This document shows positions 1-9,286 of a stretch of DNA of 35,753 bases, one piece after another. This stretch comes from Fragilaria crotonensis (lineage: Eukaryota; Bacillariophyta; Fragilariophyceae; Fragilariales; Fragilariaceae). Where the stretch lies: assembly GCA_022925895.1 (NCBI GenBank), contig JAKSYS010000646.1, forward strand, positions 1 to 35,753, given 5' to 3'. The notes below the pieces were generated by a model. That model did not search any database. It was not told the origin of the DNA and saw nothing but the letters and a program-made list of their open reading frames with translations. The position numbers and the translations under genes are program-made. Each line of letters begins with the position of its first letter. The stretch's first letter is position 1.

Positions 1-1361
1 GTACACACGTGTATACATGTATACATACAGCTGTAGCTATTAGCTATTCATGTAGATATGCGAGTCTGGTAAGCCGTGGTGCGTTCCGACGATCCACTGA
101 ACGAACGACGTCGGTCTCCTACGACGTTGCCATCCTCCTTTGTTGATGAGGACATTGGCGTTGTGTCTTGCGATAATGAAGTCAGCATCATGGATAATGG
201 TCTTCCACCCAGCATCCAACATTGAGGTGTTATTCAGGCAGTTCAAGCGCAATCTGCTTCTCCAGGAGGTTTGCCAATACCACCTGATCCGCTTGGTCTT
301 CCAGCCGCATTGCGCGTGGATAATTTCAAGGAAGCCGTTCTCGAATATGCGCGAGTTCAAGGAGCTACTGCTCGTCTTGGCACCACGTGTCTTCCGTTCT
401 CTCTAGCGCAGTTCGGTAGAGCATCACATCGTCGAAGTGCCAAATTCACTGCCGATCGCATGCGACTACGTGCCTCGTGCTCGTTCGCGTTGGCGTACTC
501 CAGACAGAGCCACAGATCAAGTTCCGAATAGCTTGTGGGGATAGTTCGGTCCTTGAAAGACCGAGGTCGAACGCTTTCATCATTAAAGCCATAACTTTTT
601 TTGGATTATTTCAGTTGATTGCGTCGCTCAATTTGCTTCATATCTTCCCGTCTTCACAAGAATGCCTGCGTCCAGGATGCCCTGTTCTATTGTTGAGCCC
701 CAATTTTCCTCTGTAAATCCTTTTCATCAACTCGAAGTTCCGCCTGAACGATACGATGAGAGCTCAGTAGGGCACACACAGCATATGTAAGTTCTGAATA
801 CAAGGGGCATAAACGAACTAATGGCACATGGCCCCATGCCGAGACGCACTTTGCAGTTGTGGGTTATAAATCTTACAGTGACGATTATTGGATTTTTTTG
901 GCTCGCGAACGTATCTGCTGGCTATTTTGATGCTTTGACGTCTGCGGACTGAAGGCAAATGTAATTCATCTTTACACTACTAGATTATGGCTTTTCTTCG
1001 CTCCTATCTTTGTCAACCCTCATACTACCGGTAGCGACTCATACCGTAGGTCAGCGTGATGAGATCCAATAGAATGCCCATTCCAGCACAAGCTATAAGT
1101 GCATATGCGTTCATCGCTACGAAAAACAATGGAATGACAGAAAAAGACCGTTGTCGCTAGCTAATCTGGCGTGGTCGCAACGCAAGTCTACATGATGCCA
1201 GCATTTCAAGCAAAGCAATCCTTCATGCAGCGATGGACTCCGATATTTCGCAAATGTATGTACAGTAATCATCAGTCTGAGCAATTTTACAAAGATGGCT
1301 TCGCTAAGTTCGGCGCGTTACTTCCCATGAAAATGCTTCCGGTACCAGTCAGCAACTGGTA
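1..1361. other. gene-poor left edge
   Basis: I see no gene here that I can support. A plus-strand frame is open from about 226 to 531 and has a protein-like stretch (PPDPLGLPAALRVDNFKEAV, around 277-340). It has no ATG and no recognisable domain, so it could be a fragment of an exon or of a transposon. The left end begins with short TATA/TACA-rich repeats, and the rest looks like ordinary intergenic DNA. Confidence 0.35.
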
Positions 1362-1512
1362 TCAACCAACCGTCCTTATCGTCAGGAAAGCGTCCTCGAG
1401 CGCGATGTATCCCTCATCTACCATTCCTTTTCGGTCTACGTCATCGCTGCCTGTGGCCCAATATACTACAGCAGTTATCGCTTCGATCTCAATTTCTCTC
1501 GTCTCCTGAGCG
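1318..1512 (-). pseudogene. possible degraded duplicate of the ankyrin gene's C-terminal region
   Basis: Just downstream of the ankyrin-repeat gene, and on the same strand, a frame encodes IEAITAVVYWATGS. This loosely resembles IEGAVTAIYVISGG in the C-terminal region of that gene. With a one-base shift near 1383 the frame continues through DDKDGWLIPVADWYRKHF to a stop at 1318-1320. The resemblance is short and seen by eye only. It could be a diverged second copy of the same domain, or chance. Confidence 0.2.
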
Positions 1513-1549
1513 CTGTGTGGCAAAGCCCAGCATATTGAGAGAACAGCAA

Positions 1550-3061
1550 TCACGCAGCGGAAAAGGCTAGCTTTACATACTCGATTGCGATGATCCATTC
1601 CGCTTGATTATTTTCAGCAACGATGGTCTTGTTTTCTTTCGTTACCTTGTAGTGCCATCCCGCATTGAGGGGGACAGGCACGTCTGGAGTTTCCAATCTT
1701 GCTTCATGGGTATTGACGGCATCGGTGCTCGCCTCATATTGCAACCCTCCACTGATGACGTAGATAGCAGTGACCGCTCCTTCGATACGTGATAGACGCC
1801 AGCCGTAACGATCACTTTCGAAGGTGTCTTTCAAAGAATACTGCGATACGGCCCTCCTCGTGATTTGCGGGTCTGTGTCACCGAAGGAGAGGTTCCAATT
1901 TGCGTCATTTATTCCCTTCAACCCGGCCTCGGCAAGAAAGCTATCTCTCGGTGCGATGAATCTGATGAACCCCGCCTTGAAGGAAGAAAGATGCTCTTTG
2001 GTCAACGGAATGGAGTGTTGCTGTGAAACGTTTTCTATGGCTTCATTGACAAAGTTTTGAAGTTTGGTCTTCATCTTGTCATAGCGCGCGAGAGTGATGA
2101 GAGTGTCCCGTTCATCCCCGGGGTTAACGAGAACAAGGGAATCGGGTGACCACCAGTTGAACCACCCTTTGAACCACCCTTTGAAGCACCCATTGAAGCA
2201 CCATTTGAACCAAAAGTTGAACCACCAGTCGAACCACCAGTCGAACCACCACTTGAACCACCACATACTACTCTCGCTTGGCTTGATGTGGCCGCGGCTG
2301 ATAATCTGCAACAGCTTGATAGCGGTCCACGGGCAAAGACAAGGAACACATACACCTTTTCCAATGACGCTGCGGACAGAATCCGCAAAGGAGTTGTCTT
2401 CAGTGCTAATAGGCCTTGGTCCATGTACGCGGTGAATAGTGCAACGCTCATTAAACGGGTGGGATAGTTCAATGGGACGTTCCTTTTGATCCTCCAAGAG
2501 CCGTGCGATGAAGTCGATCCCCTTAGTGCGAGTCACATCAAGAGTAGTGGAAGGTTTCTTCTTTTCGACATTCACATCACCATCATTTTGCCGGAGAGGC
2601 GCGCTGAAGGTTTCCACCATGCCCTTGGAGCTTGCCGAGAGAGGGGCGGTCTGACCCTCAGTATCCTTGTCATTCACACCGACATTGTCTCGTTTCGAAA
2701 TTTCAATGGCAACATCTGAAAGGTTGTTGCAGCTTACCCAGTATAGGGCTGATCGACCCTCAGTATCCTGGGAGTTCACATTGACATTGTCTCGTTTCAA
2801 AATTTCAAGGGCAACATCTGAAAGGCTGTTGCGGCATGCCCAGTATAGGGCTGACCGACCCTCAGTATCCTGGGCGTTTAGGTTGACATTGTTTCGTTTC
2901 AAAATTTCATGGGCAACATCTGTATGGCATCTGATGATCGCCCAGATAAGGCCTGCATTCTGGGCGTTCACGTTTGCCCCCTCGTCCAAGAGTTCACGAA
3001 CCTTCACGACGTCGCCGTCTTTGGCACTTGGGATCAAATGGTGGGATATCATGGATGGCAT
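1550..3061 (-). CDS. ankyrin-repeat protein with unassigned C-terminal domain
   Basis: The frame encodes about 503 residues starting at MPSMISHHL; the frame is open a little further upstream but without an ATG. Residues 6-145 hold about four ankyrin repeats, recognisable from VRELLDEGANVNAQN, GRSALYWACRNSLSDVALEI and similar units. The DNA of adjacent repeats is nearly identical with a 102-bp period (copies of GCAACATCTG at 2709, 2811 and 2913), so the repeats expanded recently. The middle is disrupted in character by a 12-bp minisatellite (2149-2264), read in this frame as a Trp/Phe-rich run. The last 170 residues look like an ordinary folded domain that I do not recognise. Ankyrin repeats bind proteins; no catalytic role can be read from the sequence. 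The minisatellite frame is doubtful: a Gly-Gly-Ser-Thr frame also exists there, so an intron or frameshift may be hidden. Confidence 0.6.
   Translation of the reverse strand: MPSMISHHLIPSAKDGDVVKVRELLDEGANVNAQNAGLIWAIIRCHTDVAHEILKRNNVNLNAQDTEGRSALYWACRNSLSDVALEILKRDNVNVNSQDTEGRSALYWVSCNNLSDVAIEISKRDNVGVNDKDTEGQTAPLSASSKGMVETFSAPLRQNDGDVNVEKKKPSTTLDVTRTKGIDFIARLLEDQKERPIELSHPFNERCTIHRVHGPRPISTEDNSFADSVRSVIGKGVCVPCLCPWTAIKLLQIISRGHIKPSESSMWWFKWWFDWWFDWWFNFWFKWCFNGCFKGWFKGWFNWWSPDSLVLVNPGDERDTLITLARYDKMKTKLQNFVNEAIENVSQQHSIPLTKEHLSSFKAGFIRFIAPRDSFLAEAGLKGINDANWNLSFGDTDPQITRRAVSQYSLKDTFESDRYGWRLSRIEGAVTAIYVISGGLQYEASTDAVNTHEARLETPDVPVPLNAGWHYKVTKENKTIVAENNQAEWIIAIEYVKLAFSAA
2149..2264. repeat. 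12-bp minisatellite inside the ankyrin gene
   Basis: Nine full units and one partial unit of a 12-bp repeat are seen, with consensus ACCACCAGTTGA on the plus strand and variants such as ACCACCCTTTGA. Because 12 is a multiple of three, all frames stay open. The minus strand can encode WWFK-type, GGST-type or VVQL-type four-residue repeats depending on frame. Copy number probably varies between alleles. Confidence 0.9.
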
Positions 3062-3407
3062 GTTGAAGACGCAGTAGGAACAACGCTGCAAACTTTGAGG
3101 GGTTCAGATGGCGATGCACTTTTTTATGCTACAAAGCTTGCCAAACGGAAACGAACGACGTGTCAACGAGTTGCCTCCAGAGTACGTTTATGTACAAGTA
3201 TGTGGCTTACGTGCCAAAGTACAAGTACTGTACTTGTGTTGGGGTGGGGAGTGGGGGGCTTGACGAACCTCCGAGATGCGGCACGAAGCATCAGGCGGTG
3301 TCCATTCGGGTTTTTTTCACATCCAAGTTTCCAAGTTTCGAAGTGCTCGAACTAGTCGACTCGTGATTCAACTTGGATTTTGGGTTTAGTGGGACTCGTC
3401 TTTCGTT

Positions 3408-3480
3408 AACTTGGAAATCCAAGTTTTTTTAACGATGGGTTGCGGGAAACACCAACCATTCACGATTCTTCCCGCAACCC
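3408..3480. repeat. palindrome plus hairpin with GGGTTGCGGGAA arms
   Basis: Positions 3408-3425 form a palindrome with 8-bp arms (AACTTGGA, two-base centre, TCCAAGTT). Immediately after it, GGGTTGCGGGAA at 3437-3448 is perfectly complemented by TTCCCGCAACCC at 3469-3480, with a 20-base loop. A near-identical hairpin with the same loop length lies at 4641-4688. Confidence 0.8.
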
Positions 3481-3939
3481 CAAATGAAAATCAGCGTTCT
3501 GTACAGCGTACAGTACTTGAACTAACTACAGTAGCGAGGACACAGCACTTGCTCGTATCATATGATATAAATCATACACATGTATCGATACATTTATCGA
3601 GGGTTTTGCACTTTGTTTCGGGGTTGCGGGAAAGGGCTCCCATAGAACCTGCATCTTCTTCAGTATACTTCACATAGAAATGGACAAAAGACGGTGTCGA
3701 TCGGATTTGTCCAGTGTCTGATTTCTAAGTGCCTATGTCATGGAGAAATGACACGGTTGTTTGTACTGTAAGGGTAATAGGTAAAACAATGGTAAGGCCG
3801 TTTGATTTCCGATGTGTTCCTACTTACGATTCGTGCTGTGATAAGAAATTCCAATTACTATTTAGTTGGAGAAACTCATTTTCCATTAAGAAGAACTCGA
3901 GAAAATGTCGCAGGAGTTAACAGCTTAGGAAAACGTTTT

Positions 3940-4196
3940 TTATCCCTAATGTCAAGTCATTTTCTGTACAATGTGGTATGATTCTACAGACATCTCTCGA
4001 CATCTTCTGACATCTTCTGACATCTTCTGACATCTTCTGACATCTTCTGACATCTTCTGACATCTTCTGACATCTTCCGACATCTTCCGACATCTTCTGA
4101 CATCTTCTCGAAACGTCCGTAGAGATCCTACACGCTATTATATGGGGTCCCGTTTTATCATTAGGGATAATCGTTTCGAAGATGTCAGAAGATGTC
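3940..4196. repeat. foldback element with nested inverted repeats
   Basis: The outer arms are TTATCCCTAATG at 3940-3951 and its exact complement CATTAGGGATAA at 4159-4170. Inner sequence from the decamer array ending CATCTTCTCGAAACG (4101-4115) is complemented by CGTTTCGAAGATG (4172-4184) followed by inverted copies of the decamer to about 4196. The two inverted relationships interleave rather than nest perfectly, as in a rearranged foldback or MITE-like element. No coding capacity is seen. Confidence 0.65.
3991..4110. repeat. 10-bp tandem array (CATCTTCTGA)n
   Basis: Twelve consecutive decamers are present. Most are exactly CATCTTCTGA, two are CATCTTCCGA, and the edge units are degenerate. 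There are no spacers, so this is a minisatellite and not a CRISPR array. Inverted single copies lie at 4181-4216. Confidence 0.95.
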
Positions 4197-4640
4197 TGAA
4201 TGTGTCAGAAGATGGCTCGAGTTCCAGCGTTCAGTATTGCCCGCCATCTATGAATTTTATTACGTGTCTTCTGGCATGTTACGTCAATCATCTGTTTTGT
4301 AACAAGTTGTACCAAGAAGATTACTATGACATTTTAACGCATGATGATGAGTGTTTCATGATAATCCAAGCCGTGCTTTCGTCGATGCGCAGAAGCACGA
4401 AGTGAAGCAACGGTCTTTGGTACCGGTGGGATTGTTAGAGATATTCTGTGTACATGTAGGTGGCAACAAGCCGAAATGCATAAGTATGACATTCCCGCAG
4501 CCCCGGAACCGGAAGAAGATAAATGCAACACAATGGAAGAATGTGTCTTAAAAATATGGTCTATCTGCAAGCAATACGACGTGTCACTACACATACCAGT
4601 ATTGTGCAGTACTGGAGTACTAGTACCTGCACATTTTTTC

Positions 4641-4688
4641 GGGGTTGCGGGAAAAGTCTTGAACATGGTTCGTGTTTCCCGCAACCCC
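4641..4688. repeat. hairpin with GGGGTTGCGGGAAA arms
   Basis: GGGGTTGCGGGAAA at 4641-4654 is perfectly complemented by TTTCCCGCAACCCC at 4675-4688, with a 20-base loop. The arms and loop length match the hairpin at 3437-3480, but the loop sequences differ. Confidence 0.85.
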
Positions 4689-4726
4689 AGTAGCTTGAAC
4701 TCCGTACTCCGTGCATTTAGACTTTG

Positions 4727-4767
4727 CTGTACCAGTATCACACCTTCATGCTGCGTGACTGGTACAG
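4727..4767. repeat. inverted repeat CTGTACCAGT / ACTGGTACAG
   Basis: Perfect 10-bp arms lie at 4727-4736 and 4758-4767, separated by 21 bases. It sits about 40 bp after the preceding hairpin and about 70 bp before the retroelement 3' end. Its function is unknown. Confidence 0.7.
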
Positions 4768-4839
4768 TAGTAGATAGCATGTCAAACGCGAGCGAGGAAA
4801 GGACGGGTCCCCGATTAGGTTTCACCAATTTGAAAAAAA

Positions 4840-6270
4840 ACAACTAAATATCAATTTAACGTGCTGCCGCTTCACTCGCTACGGGGTGGTCGACCCACAC
4901 GACCAGATACTACCCTTCCGTATAAGGTAGCGTCCGGTGGTCAGTATCGCGTCCTCGGAATCACCGTACTGGTGCAAAGTACGACCGTATTGATCGTACG
5001 CCTGAGATTGCTCTTCGTTTAGCGCGACGTAAGCTCTCTCGTAATATAGGCCCATTTGTGTGTATCCAATTCCGTGTTGTATGATGCCGATGCCTCTGAA
5101 TATGATCTTGCGCTTCGCTGTACAATAAACTTTGGTATTCCGGTTCCAGCTGTTCCCTTTGGTCGTATATTGTTCTCAGTTCTTCCTCTGTTCGTCGTCG
5201 ATTTGCCTCATTCTGAGCCGTCATATTTATTCCGTGGACCAAGTCGTTACGTGCCTTCCACAAGATCATCCACTGCTTCCAAATCTCAAGTATAAACTTC
5301 TTCTGCCATTGCTTGCCTTTCTTGCGCAATTGAGTGTTATTGCTCCCGTTCGATCCAGTAAGCCTTGCTATGTAATCCTCTTGTACCGTCGACCATGCTT
5401 TTGCGAACCGGCCATTGAATACCTGTCTCCACCCTATCTCATTCTGCTGCAGTATCACTCGGCGAACATCCGGCGGAAAGAGGATTGGTGATACATGAAC
5501 GTCATCCATGTCTTCTGCAAACCATAATTCCATCGCTTCCCTCCACATGCCGGAGCAACGGGGATGTGTTTTCCTTTTCGTGAAACCCATCTATTGCTAC
5601 CATAAAATCGCGCCGCCATCGCGCTCGTTTGTCCTGGCAACATCTGATGATGTGATCTCGTGTTTCGTCTGCGTTGTTACATGCCGGGCACTTGCGCTCG
5701 CCTTTGGTGAGTTTATTCAGCCGCTGAAATGTTGGTAGTATCTCATGGACCAACTTTGTCAAATGAACCCGCTTCCCGATCATCCCGTTAAGAGCTTTCC
5801 CGTGAGCTTTCCAATTGATTGACGCCATCGTCTGATCGGTCCAGCTATTGCGTTGTTGAATATGCTCACGTAGCGGAGGCCCGGTTGCGTAGCTGCGTAG
5901 CTCTGTGACAACTTTTGCCGTGATCGTGCCTTCCGAGAGTGTTACAAAGGCTCCTGCATTGGGCGACATCAGAACAAACGGGTGGGCTTTCCCCATATTG
6001 TTGTTGATATTCTTTTGCTTTATCGTCGGCGTCCACATTCAGCTGAGAGATAAGGGACAGTCTTGTATACGCCCGATGCGTGTCTTGATGTCCTTTTACA
6101 TAAGTCAATTTCACATCTGGGAGTACTCTGAGCGACTCTTGAATTTCGTATAAAAGATCCCATTCGGCGACCATCACATCCAATTCTTCCAGCATCCCGG
6201 CTTGCAATGGTCCCCCCTCACGGACTCTCGTGGTGCCAAACAACTTCTCCAACATGCTCCGGCTGTCTGT
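4840..6270 (-). pseudogene. 5'-truncated non-LTR retroelement: RNase H tail, zinc knuckle and C-terminus
   Basis: Read on the minus strand, this is the last third of an ORF2 protein in three overlapping frames (6255-5866, 6038-5502, 5590-4961). The first frame carries late RNase H motifs: TDSRSMLEKL just upstream of 6255, then VKGHQD and LNVDADDKA. The second has a C-x2-C-x8-H-x3-C zinc knuckle (CPACNNADETRDHIIRC, about 5690-5640). The third has WKARNDLVHG and ends SIRSYFAPVR before a stop near 4961. The endonuclease and reverse transcriptase are absent, as expected for a 5'-truncated insertion. The 3' end carries AACGTGCTGCCGCT at about 4859-4872 and an A run near 4836, a signature shared with the copy at 25.6 kb. 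The frames change twice by single-base shifts, so this copy is inactive unless those are sequencing errors. Confidence 0.8.
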
Positions 6271-6338
6271 TCCTATTGTTCACTCCTTTCCTTCTCCTCC
6301 TCCATGTCATTTGCACAATCTCCATCTCCTCCTTGTTG

Positions 6339-6452
6339 ATGTTTCAGTCCAAACGGAGATTTGAGACAGTTGAAGCATTGAAGAATGCTGTGTTGAGGCA
6401 TTGGAGCAATCCTGAATGGAAAAACCGTTTGGTTTTACTGGTTGACCGTTAA
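6339..6452 (+). pseudogene. possible Tc1/mariner-like transposase C-terminal fragment
   Basis: A short frame reads FETVEALKNAVLRHWSN and ends a few residues after LVLLVDR. The pattern (a hydrophobic-spaced helix with LK.AV...W.N) is like the last helix of Tc1/mariner transposases, where it precedes the end of the DDE domain. Only about 37 residues are present and no catalytic residues are visible. It lies against the truncated end of the retroelement at 6.27 kb and could be the older element it inserted into. Chance is a real alternative. Confidence 0.2.
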
Positions 6453-6998
6453 CCGTTACCCAAAAGAATTATAATTTATTCTGTAAAACCAAAAAATTAA
6501 ATTAAATTAAAATTAATCTAGATTATAATTCATTAAATTAATTTATTCCCGAGCACTGCTTTAGTTACTTCCTTGTCTCAGATCAGTCCTGCCAACCTTC
6601 CCAGACAGGGATCTCTTGTCTTGGTTGGAGATGATCTTAACTCCTCTTTTAACTCTCCTTTCTCTCTTACTTACAGTCGTCCAATCGCCATCTACATCAT
6701 CAAACAATTGTAGTTTCTTGTCGGGCGATTTACTGTCGTTCGGATACTGTAGATTCTGGATCGTGCGCGTTGCCAACGGAATGCCGTTCGTAGTTCCCGC
6801 GTACACACACACGACGGAAGCGGGATTCCGGTGCTGGAGTGTCTGTCTGTTTGCACAGCCAGTACATCCTCACCGGTACTGTCGTTGGTTAGTAAACGCT
6901 TATCCTCGACAAGTTCGATCGTATGGCGACAAAGTACAAGTACAACGACCATACGAACGACGATCTCACCTTCCACAGTGAAAAAGGAATTTGAAACG
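6453..6998. other. AT-rich spacer and upstream region of glucokinase
   Basis: Positions 6467-6546 are almost pure A/T with repeats of ATTAA/AATTAAA. From about 6753 the glucokinase frame is open upstream of its ATG without another ATG. The translation of that stretch is Ser/Thr/Arg-rich (around 6831-6990), so an upstream exon encoding a presequence cannot be excluded. No defined promoter motif was recognised. Confidence 0.4.
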
Positions 6999-8328
6999 AT
7001 GGTGGCTTCAACCCCATCCAGAACCTTTACTGGTACTCTGACTAGTTCCTACCTGCTCACTGGAGACATCGGCGGCACCAACAGTCGCATGAGGCTGTAT
7101 GACACTGTCAATCCGAAAGCCCTCGTCGAAATAGACTACCAAAACCAAGATGCGCTTCCCACAAGCGAAAGGACGGAGGGGAGCATTTGAACGCTTGATC
7201 ATGGATCCTTTCCTCGAGTATTGCTGGGAATTTCTGAAGCTGGAGGAATCCACTCCAATCGAGAATTGTGAAATTATTGCCGTTCTTGCCTGCGCTGGTC
7301 CGGTCAAAAACAACAGAGCAACTGTGACTAGCCTGGGGATCAAAATTGACGGAAAGGCCATTGAACAAAGTCTTCACTGTCAGAAGACGTATGTGACCAG
7401 TGTCAAGCGAGCATTGATCATTAATGAGGTTGTTGCGCAAGGATACGGCTGCCTAACTCTCGATCACAAGACAGAAGTCAGGGAGCTTATCCCAGCATCT
7501 CATGCCTTTATCGACCCCAATGGACCGAAAGTCTGCGTTGGAGCTGGAACCGGGTTGGGCGAGTGCTTCCTTACTCCCTATGGGAGCGGGTATACCTGTT
7601 TCCCAAGCGAAGGTGGCCACGTGGAGTACAACCCTCGCTCCGACCTAGAAGTCAAGTTGCGAGCCTATTTGATGTCCAAGTTCGACGATGCTCACCGTAT
7701 CTCAACGGAGCGTGTTGTCTCGGGCACCGGGCTCGCGAATGTCTACGAGTTTTTAGCACTTGAATACCCAGACTGGAAGGAGGAAATGATCCATGATGCG
7801 CTCTTGTCTGGTGGTGACTTGAATGGGAAAGTTGTCGCTGACAGCGTGAACAGTAAGAAAATCTGCGCCCTTGCGATGGATATCATGATTAGGTATGTTT
7901 CGTCGCACAATGTGCAAACGTTGTCAAAGGATGGCGTCGATGAGATGACTAACCCTCAAGCTCAATTGTTCTGCATGACAAGTGCCTATGGATCTGAGGT
8001 CGGGTCCGCAGCATTGAAGTGGATTCCAACAGGCGGGCTTTATGTCACTGGGGCTCTTACTCGAAAGAATATAGAGCACATTGAAGGCAAGGATTCCATG
8101 TTCATGAAGGCATATTGGGACAAAGGTCGCGCTAGTCACGTCCTGAAAGATATTCCTTTGTTTGCAGTCATGGTAGAAGATTTGGGAGTGCGGTAAGTTA
8201 CTGTACCACGAAACGACATTTATGGCGTCTGACAACACTAAACTCCCCTAACTTGATTTGATCCCTGTTGCAGCGGAGCCTATCACGTGTGCACCACCGA
8301 GTATGCGAAAATCAAAGCGGGGACTTAG
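6999..8328 (+). CDS. GLK: glucokinase, bacterial type (one intron, one frameshift)
   Basis: It phosphorylates glucose to glucose 6-phosphate with ATP, the entry step of glycolysis. The sequence matches the bacterial-type glucokinase family (Pfam glucokinase, PF02685). LTGDIGGTNSRMRLYD is the first phosphate-binding loop, GAGTGLGE the second, PSEGGHVEY the conserved EGGH region, then SGTGLANVYE and PTGGLYVTGALTRKN. The ATG at 6999 has A at -3 and G at +4. The reading frame breaks at about 7178-7181, where removing one G from GGGG joins the two halves without loss (TEGAFERLIMD). This is either a sequencing error or a recent null mutation. An 81-bp intron (8193-8273) splits the Arg codon of the conserved LGVRGA segment, and exon 2 ends at the TAG at 8326-8328. 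Total length is about 417 residues, somewhat longer than bacterial members. It may be cytosolic unless an upstream presequence exon exists. Confidence 0.93.
8193..8273 (+). other. spliceosomal intron of glucokinase
   Basis: The donor is GTAAGT after GTG-CG and the acceptor is CTGTTGCAG before CGGAGCC. Splicing gives VRGAYHVCTTEYAKIKAG, the expected glucokinase C-terminus. Without splicing the protein stops immediately after the exon. ACTTGATTTGA upstream of the acceptor is a possible branch-point region. Confidence 0.9.
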
Positions 8329-8756
8329 AAAATCCATGCTAGCGAAATCTGCCTCTTGCCTTTTACTCCTGCTTTACTATTAGTTAGTGGCGAAAGCAGC
8401 TCGTTATCATGTACTCCTCCAGTGAAAGCACACCCGGTACCATCACCTCGTTGACTTTTGGCAGCAACAGCTTTGTACGGAACGATCATCGAGGATTTCT
8501 GGTGAAAGCCCGTGCTATTTGTGACGTATATTCTCACCTCTACCCCGAGTGCACCGAACTTACCCACTTGGACTCAGAAAATCTGGATTAATATGGTGTG
8601 ATTTCTACCGTATCGTCAACGATAGAACAACGTTCAAACGAGGACGACAAGGTTGGGCTGCTGAAACGAGAGTATACAGAATTATAAGATTTAACGACGA
8701 TACCGTCTATATCGTTTGGGGGGTATAAAAAAATCTGACCCCCCGGGGTCAAATTA
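8329..8756. other. 3' flank of glucokinase, no gene seen
   Basis: This is presumably the 3' UTR and spacer. Short open frames are present on both strands without recognisable features. A G6 run near 8717-8722 and a C6 run near 8738-8743 can pair and lie just outside the inverted-repeat element. TTA at 8754-8756 is the left target duplication of that element. Confidence 0.5.
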
Positions 8757-9283
8757 GAGCATCCCCACCCGTGATTCAAGACTTTTGATCTATTCAACGC
8801 TGGATTCAGGCATGGCGCGCCATACTTTTTTACTTGTACTGTGGTACAGTACTTGACTACGTTTCAAAATCGCAACAAAATTGACGTCGTTTGGGATGAC
8901 AATGGCGACCTCATCGACCTAGTGATGATGTTGTTCTTCACACCAGGAGGTGATTTCACGCCTGAAAACGAAGTGCTTCATGAGCAAATCGTCGTTGCTG
9001 ACAGGTGGATCCATTCTACAACCATGATGATGATGACATGATGATAGAACGAGAGACCAGGATGACGACGAAAGAATGAAATCCGAATATCGTACTGTAC
9101 TCGTATACTGGTACTGAAATATTCTACGCCGCACGGGCCCGCGCCCGTTTTTGAACACGATAGTAGCGCATCGGGTGGGAATTAGAGAAGTGATCGGACA
9201 TATCGGAAATGTCCTAAATAAGCTTCTAAGGACGCTACTCGTAAAATAGCGTCCCAAAAAGACCCCGACGGGTGGGGATGCTC
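8757..9283. mobile_element. MITE-like element with 16-bp inverted termini and TTA duplication
   Basis: The left end GAGCATCCCCACCCGT (8757-8772) is perfectly complemented by ACGGGTGGGGATGCTC (9268-9283). Both ends are flanked directly by TTA (8754-8756 and 9284-9286). A three-base TTA/TAA duplication is the hallmark of PIF/Harbinger elements, and the GAGCATC...CC terminus is like that of many such MITEs. The element is 527 bp long. It has no credible transposase, so it would be moved in trans. Near its right end it carries an internal pair GGACGCTACT / AATAGCGTCCC. The intact 16-bp termini suggest a fairly recent insertion. Confidence 0.85.
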
Positions 9284-9286
9284 TTA

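Larger units (their letters stand above)
3062..4839. other. gene-free stretch with hairpins and simple repeats
   Basis: No credible gene is seen. Open frames here run through repeats and have no protein-like composition. The stretch holds several inverted repeats and one decamer array, listed separately. It also has recurrent CCAAGTT and GTAC-containing palindromes, for example ACAAGTA-CTG-TACTTGT near 3220-3236, and a third single copy of GGGTTGCGGGAA at 3621-3632. Confidence 0.6.

Noticed and set aside
3991-4110. Regular repeats that could suggest a CRISPR array
   Set aside because: The 10-bp units are contiguous without spacers, in eukaryotic DNA and with no cas genes.
4334-4843. Minus-strand ORF of 169 codons
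   Set aside because: It runs through the hairpins at 4641-4767 and has no recognisable domain; overlapping plus-strand frames are equally open.
6753-6998. N-terminal presequence for glucokinase in the open upstream frame
   Set aside because: There is no ATG in this frame before 6999. It could be coding only if an upstream exon exists, which I cannot show.
8841-9041. Small ORF inside the MITE-like element
   Set aside because: At 66 codons with no transposase motif, it ends in a repeat-derived Met run; such elements are non-coding.
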